Assembly (NCBI RefSeq): GCF_009299505.1
Contig: NZ_WBSM01000012.1
Span: forward strand, 1 to 64,000
Origin: Bifidobacterium ramosum
Lineage (GTDB): Bacteria; Actinomycetota; Actinomycetes; Actinomycetales; Bifidobacteriaceae
Length of the DNA: 64,000 nucleotides
Reading direction: 5' to 3'
The notes below the pieces were generated by a model, which was given only the letters and a program-made list of their open reading frames with translations, did no database searches and was not told the origin of the DNA. A program made the position numbers and the translations under genes. Positions 54,597 to 63,381 of this stretch are shown piece after piece. Every line of letters begins with the position of its first letter. Positions within the stretch are counted from its first letter, which is position 1.

Positions 54597-55418
54597 TCAG
54601 GACAGGCGGGTACTGGCGGACGTCGTTGGGACGAGCCGTAGTTCGGCTCCGACGTTCTCGTATAGACCGCGGCTGATGGCCCAGCTGACGACCTCGTCCG
54701 CGAAGCGCACCGGATCCTCGAGGAACAGGAAGTGGCCATGCCCGCCCGACCAGATCGCCACGTCCTCGGTGCCGGACGCGCGTTCGAAGTCGGCGCGCGC
54801 GGGGGTCGTGTAGATGCCGAACGTGGGCTTGGTACGCCGCTTCATCATCGCGATCGCCGGGTCCCAGTTGCCGAACGATTCCGGATCCATGTATTCGGAC
54901 TGGTAGTAGTCGGCGAGCGCACGCGGATCGGCGCGGCGGATGTCGGCGACGATGGCCTCGCGCACACGCTGTGAAGTATATGCGGAGAACGCGCCTTGGA
55001 TGAATGATTCGATGGTGCCGTAGGCGTCGGCGCGTAGGGCCTCGAGCATGGCCGGCTGCCCGTCGATCTCAGCCTGACGTGCGCCGAGCGCCGGATCGAT
55101 CACAACCTCGCCGGCGACCAGCTCGGGATGATGCACATGCACGTGGAGCGTGAACTGGCCGCCCATGGAATGACCGATGAGCAGCACCCGCTCCCCGGAG
55201 GGCACGTTGCGGCGGATGAAGTCGGCCAGATCCTCGCCGGCCGCCGGAATCGTGAAGGGGGACTGCGCGCCGGCCGGATTGTCGTCGCGACGCGTGCCGT
55301 GACCGGGCAGCTCGTACGGCAGCACCGTCCAGTCGTCGGGCCATCGCACAAAGTCCCATACACGGGAGGATCCCGCCCATCCGTGAACCGGAACCGCGTA
55401 TACATGCCATGCGCTCAT
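54597..55418 (-). CDS. Alpha/beta hydrolase
   Basis: The 273-residue protein has the hydrolase fold: oxyanion segment VHGWAGSSRVWDFVRWPDDW, GHGTRRDDN, nucleophile Ser in LLIGHSMGGQFTLHVHVHHP, an acid near EDVAIW and the catalytic His in SGGHGHFLFLEDP. The nucleophile sits after about 95 residues, normal for the family. The start at 55418 has AAAGGCAGG upstream; the longer frame lacks one. A perfect LacI-type operator GGAAAGCGCTTTCC (55506-55519) and a TATATA box lie upstream, so it is probably sugar-regulated. The substrate is unknown; esterases and BioH- or MhpC-like enzymes are possible. Confidence 0.85.
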   Translation of the reverse strand: MSAWHVYAVPVHGWAGSSRVWDFVRWPDDWTVLPYELPGHGTRRDDNPAGAQSPFTIPAAGEDLADFIRRNVPSGERVLLIGHSMGGQFTLHVHVHHPELVAGEVVIDPALGARQAEIDGQPAMLEALRADAYGTIESFIQGAFSAYTSQRVREAIVADIRRADPRALADYYQSEYMDPESFGNWDPAIAMMKRRTKPTFGIYTTPARADFERASGTEDVAIWSGGHGHFLFLEDPVRFADEVVSWAISRGLYENVGAELRLVPTTSASTRLS

Positions 55419-55505
55419 GACGATTGCCTGCCTTTCGGAAACATTCGACCGGATCTGTCTCGACATCGATGCGCTCCGGCCGACCTTTATATACCCCAAT
55501 ATAAC

Positions 55506-55519
55506 GGAAAGCGCTTTCC
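55506..55519. promoter_or_regulatory. Perfect LacI-type operator upstream of the alpha/beta hydrolase
   Basis: GGAAAGCGCTTTCC is a perfect 14-bp palindrome with a central CG, next to an AT-rich TATATA stretch (about 55488-55494) which is a likely -10 region on the minus strand. It is the best copy of the motif in the window. The rest of the gap 55419-55799 shows no gene. Confidence 0.7.
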
Positions 55520-55799
55520 ATATCAACTCGCCACCCATGTGCGCCGAATCTCCCAGCACTATCGGATGACAGAACGTCTGCCGATACACGACCCGATACC
55601 ATATTCACGCTCGGCCCTCGGAACTACCCATCGTTGGAATCCGTCTCCGTTATTCATCCCCGAGCATGAGCGCGATCATGCGACCGGTCGACTACAGTGG
55701 CTCGGTAACGGAAGTACGCGCAATCCGCTCGACCGAACGTCGGATAACGCATGCGGAGCGCAAACCGTGACGAGAGATACGACAGAGAAGAGAATCATC

Positions 55800-56870
55800 A
55801 TGGGATACATCGCCTATTTCAGCCGGCCGTTCATGCTGGCGGTCGCCTTGTGGCCGTTCGTGTCGGCCGTGCTGACGGTGCCGGTGCTGGCGCTGCTGTA
55901 CCACCGCTACAACCGCATCCGCTTCTCGCAGACGCTCGTCGCGTACGGCACGGTGCTATACGCGATCGGCCTGCTGTGCTTCACGCTCTACCCGATGCCC
56001 GAGGACCCGGCCGCCTACTGCGCCGCGCATCATCTCGCCCCGCAGCTCAACCCGTTGCAGTTCATCGGCGACATCCGCACCGACGGCTTGGCGGCGGTCA
56101 TGCAGCTCGCCCTGAACGTCGTGTTCTTCCTGCCGCTCGGCTTCATCATGGGTCGCGTGTTCCGCTGGCCCCTCGCCGCGGCCCTGCCGGTCGGCTTCGC
56201 GACGAGCCTGATGATCGAGACGCTGCAGCTGACCGGTTTTCTCGGCTTCTACCCGTGCTCGTACCGGCTGTTCGACGTGGACGATCTCATCACGAACACG
56301 CTGGGCGCCCTGCTTGGTTTCGCTGCCGCGCGACTGTTCGACCGGCTCGTGCCGCCGCGCGCGAACGACCTGACAACGGTGACGCGGCCGGGATTCCTGC
56401 GCCGCTGCATCACGTACGCGATCGATCTGACGGTCATCACGGCCGTGGCGATGCCGACGACCATGCTCGTCACGGTGCTGTACGACATGCTCGTGGTGCG
56501 CGACATCGCGGTATGGCAGTCGATCCCGGTCGTCGGCCACATGTTCGGCAACGACGTCACGTTCTCCGACGTGGTGACGCTGATCGCATTGATTGTCTTC
56601 GAACTGCTGGTGCCGTGGATGCGCGGCGGGCGTACGCTCGGCGGCGGGTTCACGCACATGACCTGCGAGACGCGGGTGCGCTCCGGCTGGCGGCGCGTGC
56701 TGTTCTACGCGGCACGCACGGCGGTGTTCGTGATCGTGATCTTCATGCGTCTGATTCCGCAGGCCGGACTGTTCACGTTCGCACTGCTCATCTTCTACTG
56801 GGTGAAGAAGCAGATGCCGTACGACCTGCTGCCAGCGGATCCCGAGGCGGTTACGCAACCGGCCGCGTGA
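55800..56870 (+). CDS. VanZ-like membrane protein with an RDD-like C-terminal domain
   Basis: The 356-residue protein has about eight hydrophobic segments. The VanZ-like half is recognised by LYPMPEDPAAYCAAHHLAPQ, then NPLQFIGDI, NVVFFLPLGFIMGRVFRWPL, the conserved Glu in LMIETLQLTGFLGFYPCSYR and FDVDDLITNTLGALLGF. The second half starts TYAIDLTVITAVAMPTTM and has WMRGGRTLGGGFTHM, resembling an RDD domain. VanZ relatives are linked to glycopeptide resistance or sporulation but mostly have unknown roles. AGAAGAG precedes the ATG. It is alone on the plus strand here. The substrate or partner is unknown. Confidence 0.8.
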   Translation: MGYIAYFSRPFMLAVALWPFVSAVLTVPVLALLYHRYNRIRFSQTLVAYGTVLYAIGLLCFTLYPMPEDPAAYCAAHHLAPQLNPLQFIGDIRTDGLAAVMQLALNVVFFLPLGFIMGRVFRWPLAAALPVGFATSLMIETLQLTGFLGFYPCSYRLFDVDDLITNTLGALLGFAAARLFDRLVPPRANDLTTVTRPGFLRRCITYAIDLTVITAVAMPTTMLVTVLYDMLVVRDIAVWQSIPVVGHMFGNDVTFSDVVTLIALIVFELLVPWMRGGRTLGGGFTHMTCETRVRSGWRRVLFYAARTAVFVIVIFMRLIPQAGLFTFALLIFYWVKKQMPYDLLPADPEAVTQPAA

Positions 56871-56922
56871 CCGCGGACCTCCGGTTCGCCGCATGTCATG
56901 CGGCCCGGAACCGACGGGAAGA

Positions 56923-57089
56923 CCGTAACTCAATGACACAATGACGTTCTTGTTGAGTTACGGCCGTTTCAGCGGTAGGAAACGACCGTAACTCAACAGG
57001 ATCGACGCGTTGTCATTGAGTTACGGTCGTTTCGGAGACGGAAAAAGGCCGTAACTCAATGACAGACTCGTCGTTGTGTTGAGTTACGG
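56923..57089. repeat. Family C palindrome array, third locus
   Basis: Units start at 56923, 56986 and 57049 (63-bp period); cores 56935-56951, 56998-57014 and 57061-57077. All units keep 12-nt arms and a 17-nt core. The array lies between the convergent VanZ-like and isomerase genes, 53 bp after the former. No gene occurs in 56871-57202. Confidence 0.9.
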
Positions 57090-57202
57090 CCTGACGGACC
57101 GACGGATGACGGCCGATCCGTCGCGCTATGTGCCGAACCGGCCACGTCGGTCGGCTATACGGCTGATCCGCTGCGTCGCGCACCGGATCAGCGGATACCG
57201 GA

Positions 57203-58090
57203 TCACAGCTGGGATTCGGCGGGGAGCGCTTCGATCGCGCGCCGGGCGGCGACGAGCGCCTCCTCGAGCGGCTCGACCTGCGGATACCAGCGGCGCTCCC
57301 ACTCAAGCGACAGCGGACCGGTGTAGCCGCCATCCTTCAGGAGCTTGCAGCATTCGGCCAGCGGCACGCGGCCGGTGCCCTGCAGCACCGGGGTCTGATC
57401 GCCCGGAAACGCGCAGTCCTTGATCTGCACAAGACCGCGGCCGTTCACCAGATACGGCTTCAGATACTCGAACGTGGTGGCCGGCGCCTCGCCGACGCGC
57501 CACGGGTGGGCGAGATCCCAGATGGAGCCGGCCTGGTTGCCCGGCGCGATCTTATCGAGATAATAGTGGATGATCGCGTTGCGTTCGCCGTTGGTGTGGC
57601 TGTCGTGCGTTTCGATGAGCGGCTGCACGCCGAGCTTGTCGGCGGTCGGCAGGGCGCGGGCGATGATCTCGGCGCCTCGCTTGGACACGCCGGCGAGGTT
57701 CATGCCCTTGGGCAGCACCATGCCGGGGAGCCTGTCCGGGTCCCACGAAGGCTCGAGCGGCGCGGTCGGGAAGACACGGACATATCGAGCACCGAGCACG
57801 GAGGCCATGTGCAGGCAGTGTTCGAGGCTCGCGACCAGTTCGTCGTCCTCGCGGTCGGTGTTGCACACCTGCACGCGCGAATCGACGCCGAAGATGGTCA
57901 CGCCGGCCTTTTCGGCGAGTTCGTCGCGCATGGCCTTGAGCTCATCGTCGGTCGAGGCCATCGTGAACTTCATCTCGTCGCCGACGGCGACCTCGATCTG
58001 CTTGACGCCGGTGTTCTTGAACGTGCGAGCGAGTTCGTCCATCGTGTCATACGGTGCGCCGAGGGTCGACGCGGCCAGTTCCCATGTCAT
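57203..58090 (-). CDS. Sugar phosphate isomerase/epimerase (TIM-barrel AP endonuclease 2 family)
   Basis: The 295-residue protein shows a TIM-barrel with metal-site residues: IEVAVGDEM, VRVFPTAPLEPSWD, LIETHDSHTNGERNAII (His/Asp), SIWDLAHPWR, LVQIKDCAFPGDQ and SLEWERRWYPQ (Glu near the C-terminus). The family includes xylose, hydroxypyruvate and inosose isomerases, and the precise substrate cannot be told. AAAGGA precedes the ATG. It is the last gene of the operon with GH43, GH36 and glycerate kinase; a sugar-acid or ketose isomerase fits the glycerate kinase at the front. Confidence 0.85.
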   Translation of the reverse strand: MTWELAASTLGAPYDTMDELARTFKNTGVKQIEVAVGDEMKFTMASTDDELKAMRDELAEKAGVTIFGVDSRVQVCNTDREDDELVASLEHCLHMASVLGARYVRVFPTAPLEPSWDPDRLPGMVLPKGMNLAGVSKRGAEIIARALPTADKLGVQPLIETHDSHTNGERNAIIHYYLDKIAPGNQAGSIWDLAHPWRVGEAPATTFEYLKPYLVNGRGLVQIKDCAFPGDQTPVLQGTGRVPLAECCKLLKDGGYTGPLSLEWERRWYPQVEPLEEALVAARRAIEALPAESQL

Positions 58091-58125
58091 GATTCATGTT
58101 CCTTTCGGTATTGTTCCTGATGGTT

Positions 58126-59871
58126 TCAGTGTTGTTCCCGGTAGTCGAAGTACTGGAAGTCGGCGTGCGACTGTTTGGCGTCCATGTCCTGCGCGCAGAT
58201 GCCGACCATGCCGCCGGTGAATGCGCAGCCCTTGATGGTGCGTTCCACGTAGTCGTCGCTGATGTGGTCGGCCGGCTGGTCGCCGCCGATCGCATGCCAC
58301 GAGGCGTTGTCGGCATGCATGTTCGGCCCCTGTGCGAAGCGGAAGCGCGCCAAGGCACGTCGCACTTCCACGCGGATGCGCACCGGCCCGTCCTCGAGGG
58401 CGATCGCCTCGGAGCCATACGTCAGCTCCTCGTGGTCGCAGCGCAGCACCTGGATGATGCGCCGATCGGTACCTTCCGAATCGAACGACACATATGCGTA
58501 GATCCAGTTCTGCGTGTCGTAGTACAGGATCAGCCCGGCCATCTGCTGGTAGTTGGTCGGATTGAAATCGAGCACGGTCTCGACGTCGAAGTCGTACGCC
58601 TCCCAGCGCCGCGCGAACAGCACCTGATGATGCTGCGAGCGCAGCGACTGGTCGCCATACAGACGCAGCCAGCCGGGGCGGGCGGTGAGCGAGTAGTCCT
58701 TCTCGGCCGTGAGCGCACCGCGCAGGGTCTTCAGGCTCGGCGGAATGGCCGGGTCGGTTACGGATGTGAGCGGCACGCACGTCTGCGAGGAGCCGGTGAC
58801 GCCGCTCCCCTCAGTCCGCTGCGCGGACAGCTCCCCTCCGAGAGGGGAGCCGGAATTCGTGTTCTCGATCTCAGCCGCGTCCGCCTCGAACTCGACACGC
58901 TCGGAGTGGTCGTTCCGCTGCACGACGCCCTGCGCGACGGCCGGCGCGGGCACGACCAGGTCCGGACTGATCGTGTCGTTGATCAGCCGCGGCCAGCCGT
59001 CCTCGGTCCAGTAGATCTTCTGGATCGCGGTTTCGCGACCGAGCGTGCAGTTGCCACGTTCGGTCAGGGGACGACCGCAGATCTGCGTGACGTACCATTC
59101 GTCGCCGATCTGCAGGAAGCAGCAGTGGCCGGACTTCTGCAACGGGTTGGTCGGCTCGTCGCGCGTGGTCATCAGTGGCGTATACGGCGAATCCTCAAAC
59201 GGGCCTTCCAAAGACCGCGCGCGGGCCACGGTGGCGGCGTGCATGTAGCCGGTGCCGCCGGCCGCGCACAGCAGGTAGTACCAGCCGTTGCGCTTCAAAA
59301 TCTGCGGACCTTCGCACACACCGAGCTTGGTGCCTTTGTAGAAGTGCTTGCGTTCGCCGACGAGCCGCATCGTTTCGGGGTCGAATTCCTGGATGACGGT
59401 GCCGGCGAACATCTGATGGCCCGGACGGTAGTCGTAGAGCATGTTGAGGAACCATTTGCGGCCGTCGTCGTCGTGGAAGATGGCCGGGTCGAAGCCGGAG
59501 GCGGTCACAAACGACGGTTCGCTCCACGGGCCGGTGATGCTCGGCGCGGTGATGACGTAGTTGAGCGTGTCCTTGAACGGCGCGTATGTTTTCACGTCGG
59601 TGTAGACGAGCCAGAACTTGCCGTCGGCGTAGCTCAGGTGCGGCGCCCACAGGGAGCCGGAATCGTAGTTGCCGTGCAGATCGACCTGCGATTCGCGGTT
59701 GACGGGTGCGGCGATCCACTCCCAGTTGACGAGGTCGCGCGAATGGTAGATGTCGATGCCCGGCCACCATTCGAACGTGCTCGTGGCGATGTAGTAGTCG
59801 TCGCCGACGCGCAGCGCGCTCGAGTCGGGGTGGAAGCCCGGCAGGATCGGGTTGGTGATCATCGTGGTCAT
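58126..59871 (-). CDS. GH43-family beta-xylosidase / arabinofuranosidase with in-frame palindromic insert
   Basis: The 581-residue protein is an intracellular GH43 of the xylosidase type. The five-bladed propeller has the three catalytic acids: Asp at about 16 (NPILPGFHPD), Asp at about 128 (ASGFDPAIFHD) and Glu at about 187 (LGVCEGPQILK). A C-terminal beta-sandwich begins near 370 (RGALTAEKDYSLTARPGWL). The linker (about 340-360) contains SGSPLGGELSAQRTEGS, encoded by a copy of the GGCTCCCCTC palindromic element (58804-58851), inserted in frame. AAAGGAG precedes the ATG. It lies 5 bp after the GH36 gene. Confidence 0.92.
   Translation of the reverse strand: MTTMITNPILPGFHPDSSALRVGDDYYIATSTFEWWPGIDIYHSRDLVNWEWIAAPVNRESQVDLHGNYDSGSLWAPHLSYADGKFWLVYTDVKTYAPFKDTLNYVITAPSITGPWSEPSFVTASGFDPAIFHDDDGRKWFLNMLYDYRPGHQMFAGTVIQEFDPETMRLVGERKHFYKGTKLGVCEGPQILKRNGWYYLLCAAGGTGYMHAATVARARSLEGPFEDSPYTPLMTTRDEPTNPLQKSGHCCFLQIGDEWYVTQICGRPLTERGNCTLGRETAIQKIYWTEDGWPRLINDTISPDLVVPAPAVAQGVVQRNDHSERVEFEADAAEIENTNSGSPLGGELSAQRTEGSGVTGSSQTCVPLTSVTDPAIPPSLKTLRGALTAEKDYSLTARPGWLRLYGDQSLRSQHHQVLFARRWEAYDFDVETVLDFNPTNYQQMAGLILYYDTQNWIYAYVSFDSEGTDRRIIQVLRCDHEELTYGSEAIALEDGPVRIRVEVRRALARFRFAQGPNMHADNASWHAIGGDQPADHISDDYVERTIKGCAFTGGMVGICAQDMDAKQSHADFQYFDYREQH
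58804..58851. repeat. GGCTCCCCTC palindromic element inside the GH43 gene
   Basis: The 48-bp copy (16 codons, in frame) has the same layout as the copy at 7645-7694: two GGCTCCCCTC-type arms, then GTCC-GCAGC-GGAC and a GACTGAGGGGAGC end. It falls between the catalytic and C-terminal domains, so it probably does little harm. Confidence 0.85.
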
Positions 59872-59876
59872 TGGTG

Positions 59877-62048
59877 TCAGCTCCTTTGCGTTATGTCGTG
59901 TTCAGCGGTATGGCCGTTCAGCAGTACGGCGACGCCGTCGAAGTCGGTGAGACCGGAGACGGTGAGCATGCCGTCGTCCAGCGTGACGGTGACGCCGTCG
60001 CGGTGGAACGTGCGGACGATGCGTGCGGCGGTCTCGGTCGTCACGTCGCCGTCGACCGGCACGGTGATCGTTGCGGGCGCGTCGTGGAACGTGTGCAGGA
60101 CGACGAGCGTGCGTCCGTCGGCCGTGGTGCCGGTTTCGCCGTCGCGTACGACGGCCTGCCAGCCGGTCGGATGGTCGTAGCTGCCGATCCGCGGCCCGTA
60201 CCAGTGCGAGTCGCCGCGGTCGATGACCGGTGCGGCCGCATGGTAGAACGCGACGCCGTCATGGATGATCTCGTTCTTGCGGCCGGCGAATGCGGTCGCG
60301 TCGCCGCTGAAGCACAGTCGGCCGAGCAGTCCGGAGCAGATCTGATAGTACAGTTTGTCGTCCGGTTCCTCGTCGCGTACTACGGCCCAGATCTGCGATT
60401 GACGCGGCAGGATCATGCGGTGCATGTTCGCGGCGACGACGGGGATGTAGTCGCATTCGTGCGCGTCGGAGAAGCTGGCCATCGCGCCGATCGTCATGAA
60501 GCTCTGCACGAGACGGTGGCCGCCGGACGCGCAGATCTCGATCATGAGGTTCGGTAGTTCCTCGCGGATGCGGCGGAAGAACGCCTGCGACGCCTGGATC
60601 TGGTCGTACAGTCCCTCCCCCAGCGACGCGTGAGGATCACCCGGCGTTTCGCAGCCGATGCCGATCGTGTCGTTGTAGTCGACCTTCATGTAGTCGAAGC
60701 CGTTGCCGCGCAGGAAATCGATGACCTTGTGCGCCAAGTACTCGCGCACTTCGGGATTGCGCATATCCCACCAGCGGCGGTTGCCGGAGGTGATCGGCAG
60801 GCCGTCGCGCTTCAGGAGCCACTCGGCCTTGTTGAAGCAGTCGGGTTCCTCACGGCCGACGACCTCGAACTCGAACCAGATGCCGGCCTTGAGCCCGGCT
60901 TCGTGGATGCGGTCGACCACCGGTTTCATGCCGTGCGGGAACGCGGTCCGGCTGACCTCCCACTTGCCGAACTTGCTGGCTGACTCGAACGCCTGGTCGT
61001 CGAACCATCCGGCGTCGATCACGAAGTATTCCACGCCGAGTGCCTTGACCGCGTCGAGCTGTTCGGTGACGCTCCGCTCGCTCGGGCATCCCCAGGTCGA
61101 GCAGAATTCGTTGAAGATCACCGGCAGCCGGTCCTCGCACGCCGGCACGTGCAGGTCCTTGCGCACGTTGCCGGCCACGGCCTGCGCGGCTTCGTCCACG
61201 CCGCCGACGACGGCCGTCACGACCGCGTACGGCGCGTCGAACCGTTCGCCGGGGCGCACGACGTGCGTCCACTGGCCGAACTCACGGTCGGCGATGCCTC
61301 CGGACAGGCTGAGCCCATTGTCGCGGCGGTACGCTTCGATCTGCCAGCTGGACGCGTGCGTGGTCGCCGCCGCCCACGTCACGCCGGCACGCCGATCGGT
61401 CACGCCGACGAACGGCGCCCATTCGCGTACCGGGAAGCTGCCGATCGAGCCGAAGCGCACGGAATTCGCGCTGTACCGCTGCCAGCTCGGTTCGAGTTCG
61501 AGGTCTTCGACCGGCTGGGAGAGCACGCGGCCTTCGGCGCTCCACGTGCTGCGCAGCCGGTGGAGCATGAGGTTTTCCGGGTCAAGGCCGGTCTGGTATG
61601 GCGAAACGGAGCCGAGCGTGAAACTGGAGAGCATCTCGAACGTGATCGGCTGCGCGGAGTCATTGACGACGGCCGTGCGGATTTCGGCGGCGCGGCTGAC
61701 CTTGGTCATGGTGAGCGTGTGCTCGTAGTGCCAACCGCGGTCGTCGGCGATGCGCGTCGTGACGGTGACGGTGCCGGTCGTCTCGTCACGACGTACGGTC
61801 GGCTCGCCGTAGGTCATGTGCTTGGTGACGGTGGTGGCGTTGCGCATGGTGCGGCCTTGGCTGAAGCCGAACGGATAGTCGTCGCCGATGATCTTGGCCT
61901 GAACGAGCGGTTCGGCGGCGCAGTCGTCGCGCATGATGTCCGCGACCTTGCCGGCCGGCGACAGGACGAGTTCGATGACGCCGGTCTCGTCGCGGCGGTA
62001 TATGGCGGCGAGGTCGCCGCAGGTGACGGTTTCGAGGATGGTTCGCAT
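59877..62048 (-). CDS. GH36-family alpha-galactosidase
   Basis: The 723-residue enzyme has the GH36 layout: an N-terminal beta-supersandwich (about 1-290), a TIM barrel and a C-terminal beta-domain. Catalytic residues are the nucleophile Asp at about 457 (GFDYMKVDYND) and the acid/base Asp at about 528 (SFSDAHECD). The ICASGGHRL segment is also typical, as is FVIDAGWFDD. It has no signal peptide, so the substrates are imported raffinose-, melibiose- or galactan-type sugars; GH36 also includes alpha-N-acetylgalactosaminidase. AAGGA precedes the ATG. It lies between glycerate kinase and GH43 in one operon. Confidence 0.93.
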   Translation of the reverse strand: MRTILETVTCGDLAAIYRRDETGVIELVLSPAGKVADIMRDDCAAEPLVQAKIIGDDYPFGFSQGRTMRNATTVTKHMTYGEPTVRRDETTGTVTVTTRIADDRGWHYEHTLTMTKVSRAAEIRTAVVNDSAQPITFEMLSSFTLGSVSPYQTGLDPENLMLHRLRSTWSAEGRVLSQPVEDLELEPSWQRYSANSVRFGSIGSFPVREWAPFVGVTDRRAGVTWAAATTHASSWQIEAYRRDNGLSLSGGIADREFGQWTHVVRPGERFDAPYAVVTAVVGGVDEAAQAVAGNVRKDLHVPACEDRLPVIFNEFCSTWGCPSERSVTEQLDAVKALGVEYFVIDAGWFDDQAFESASKFGKWEVSRTAFPHGMKPVVDRIHEAGLKAGIWFEFEVVGREEPDCFNKAEWLLKRDGLPITSGNRRWWDMRNPEVREYLAHKVIDFLRGNGFDYMKVDYNDTIGIGCETPGDPHASLGEGLYDQIQASQAFFRRIREELPNLMIEICASGGHRLVQSFMTIGAMASFSDAHECDYIPVVAANMHRMILPRQSQIWAVVRDEEPDDKLYYQICSGLLGRLCFSGDATAFAGRKNEIIHDGVAFYHAAAPVIDRGDSHWYGPRIGSYDHPTGWQAVVRDGETGTTADGRTLVVLHTFHDAPATITVPVDGDVTTETAARIVRTFHRDGVTVTLDDGMLTVSGLTDFDGVAVLLNGHTAEHDITQRS

Positions 62049-62096
62049 GATTGATTCGATGTCCTTGTATCCGAGATTCGCGGACCGGGAACGGCG

Positions 62097-63233
62097 TTAC
62101 CTTGTGAGCTTGAGCAGCCGCGTGATCTGCCCGGCGGTGCGTGCGACGTTCGCTGCGGCGTCATGCAGGAGCGTGTCGAGATCAGCCGCGCCGGGCGCGA
62201 TGCCGAAGACCGCGTCGATGCCGATCGCGTGGAGCTCCTCGATGCCGTCGCCGATGTGGCCGGCGACGGCGATGACCGGCTTGCCGTACCGCTTGGCGGT
62301 TTTGGCCACGCCGGCCGGGGTCTTGCCGAACTTGGTCTGGAAGTCGATCGAGCCTTCGCCGGTGAATACGACGTCGGCCCACTGCACGGCCTCGTCGAGT
62401 CCCGCCCGGTCGATCACCAGGTCGACGCCCGGCTTGAACTCGGCGTGCAGGAACGTCAGCAGCGCCGCGCCGATGCCGCCGGCAGCGCCACCACCCGGCA
62501 GCGCGGCGACGTCCATGCCTAGCTGACGGCCGGCGACCTCGGCGAAGCGGGTCAACGCGTGGTCGAGCAGTGCGACGTCGTCCGCGGACGCGCCTTTCTG
62601 CGGTCCGAACACGGCGCTGGCGCCGTTCGGACCGGTCAGCGGGTTGGTCACGTCGCATGCGGCGATGATCGTCACGTCGTCCAATCGCGAGTCCAGTCCG
62701 CTTACGTCGATCGTCGCCAGATCGGCAAGCGCCGCGCCGCCCGGTTCGAGATCATGACCTGCCGCGTCGAGCAGCCGTGCGCCGAGCGCTTTGAGGATGC
62801 CCGCGCCGGCGTCGTTGGTGGCGCTGCCGCCGAGGCCGACGATGATCGTCGTCGCGCCCGCGTCAAGCGCGGCCTTGATGAGTTCGCCGGTGCCGTACGA
62901 GGTGGCGGTCAGCGGGTTGCGTTCGTCGGGAGCGAGCAACGCCAAGCCACTCGCTTCGGCGGTTTCCGCGACGGCGGTCGTGCCGTCGCCGAGCATCGCG
63001 TACCGCGCGGCGACGGGTCGGCCGAGCGGATCGTGGGCGATGGTCCGTCGCATCTGGCCACCGGTCGCGTCGGCCAACGCCTGTGCGGTGCCTTCGCCGC
63101 CGTCGGCCATCGGCAGCAGTCGGATGTCGGCGTCCGGGTCGGCCTGTCGTATCCCCTGCGCCATCGCCTGCGCGGCCTCCATGGCCGTCAGGCTCTCCTT
63201 GAAGGAGTCGGGAGCGCATACATATCGCGTCAT
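62097..63233 (-). CDS. glxK: Glycerate kinase
   Basis: The 378-residue protein belongs to the GlxK/GarK type glycerate kinases: VCAPDSFKESLTAMEAAQAM at the start, LPMADGGEGTAQALADATGG, IVGLGGSATNDAGAGILKAL and PGGGAAGGIGAALLTFLHAE. It phosphorylates D-glycerate using ATP. It is the first gene of the operon with GH36, GH43 and the isomerase, transcribed divergently from a LacI gene. Glycerate could come from breakdown of a sugar acid made by the isomerase family enzyme; this is inference. Confidence 0.93.
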   Translation of the reverse strand: MTRYVCAPDSFKESLTAMEAAQAMAQGIRQADPDADIRLLPMADGGEGTAQALADATGGQMRRTIAHDPLGRPVAARYAMLGDGTTAVAETAEASGLALLAPDERNPLTATSYGTGELIKAALDAGATTIIVGLGGSATNDAGAGILKALGARLLDAAGHDLEPGGAALADLATIDVSGLDSRLDDVTIIAACDVTNPLTGPNGASAVFGPQKGASADDVALLDHALTRFAEVAGRQLGMDVAALPGGGAAGGIGAALLTFLHAEFKPGVDLVIDRAGLDEAVQWADVVFTGEGSIDFQTKFGKTPAGVAKTAKRYGKPVIAVAGHIGDGIEELHAIGIDAVFGIAPGAADLDTLLHDAAANVARTAGQITRLLKLTR

Positions 63234-63265
63234 GGCTACCAGCGTACCTCACGACACGCCGAGTC

Positions 63266-63345
63266 GGAAAGCGCTTACCCAAAAATTTCCAGCAAACACC
63301 ATCATCAGCACAGCAAAATACACGATATACTGGTAAACGCTTAAT
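63266..63345. promoter_or_regulatory. Two LacI-type operators between the glxK operon and a divergent LacI gene
   Basis: GGAAAGCGCTTACC (63266-63279) and GGTAAACGCTTAAT (63332-63345) are 66 bp apart, between the glxK start (63233) and the divergent LacI start (63382). The LacI protein probably represses both itself and the operon. Confidence 0.65.
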
Positions 63346-63381
63346 ACCCGTTTTCCACAGCAGTACCAAAGGACGGCAAAC

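Noticed and set aside
52497..57202. Family C arrays as ordinary rho-independent terminators
   Set aside because: The stems could terminate, but three units per locus, no U-tracts and a constant 63-bp period are not explained by termination alone, so they are reported as repeats instead.
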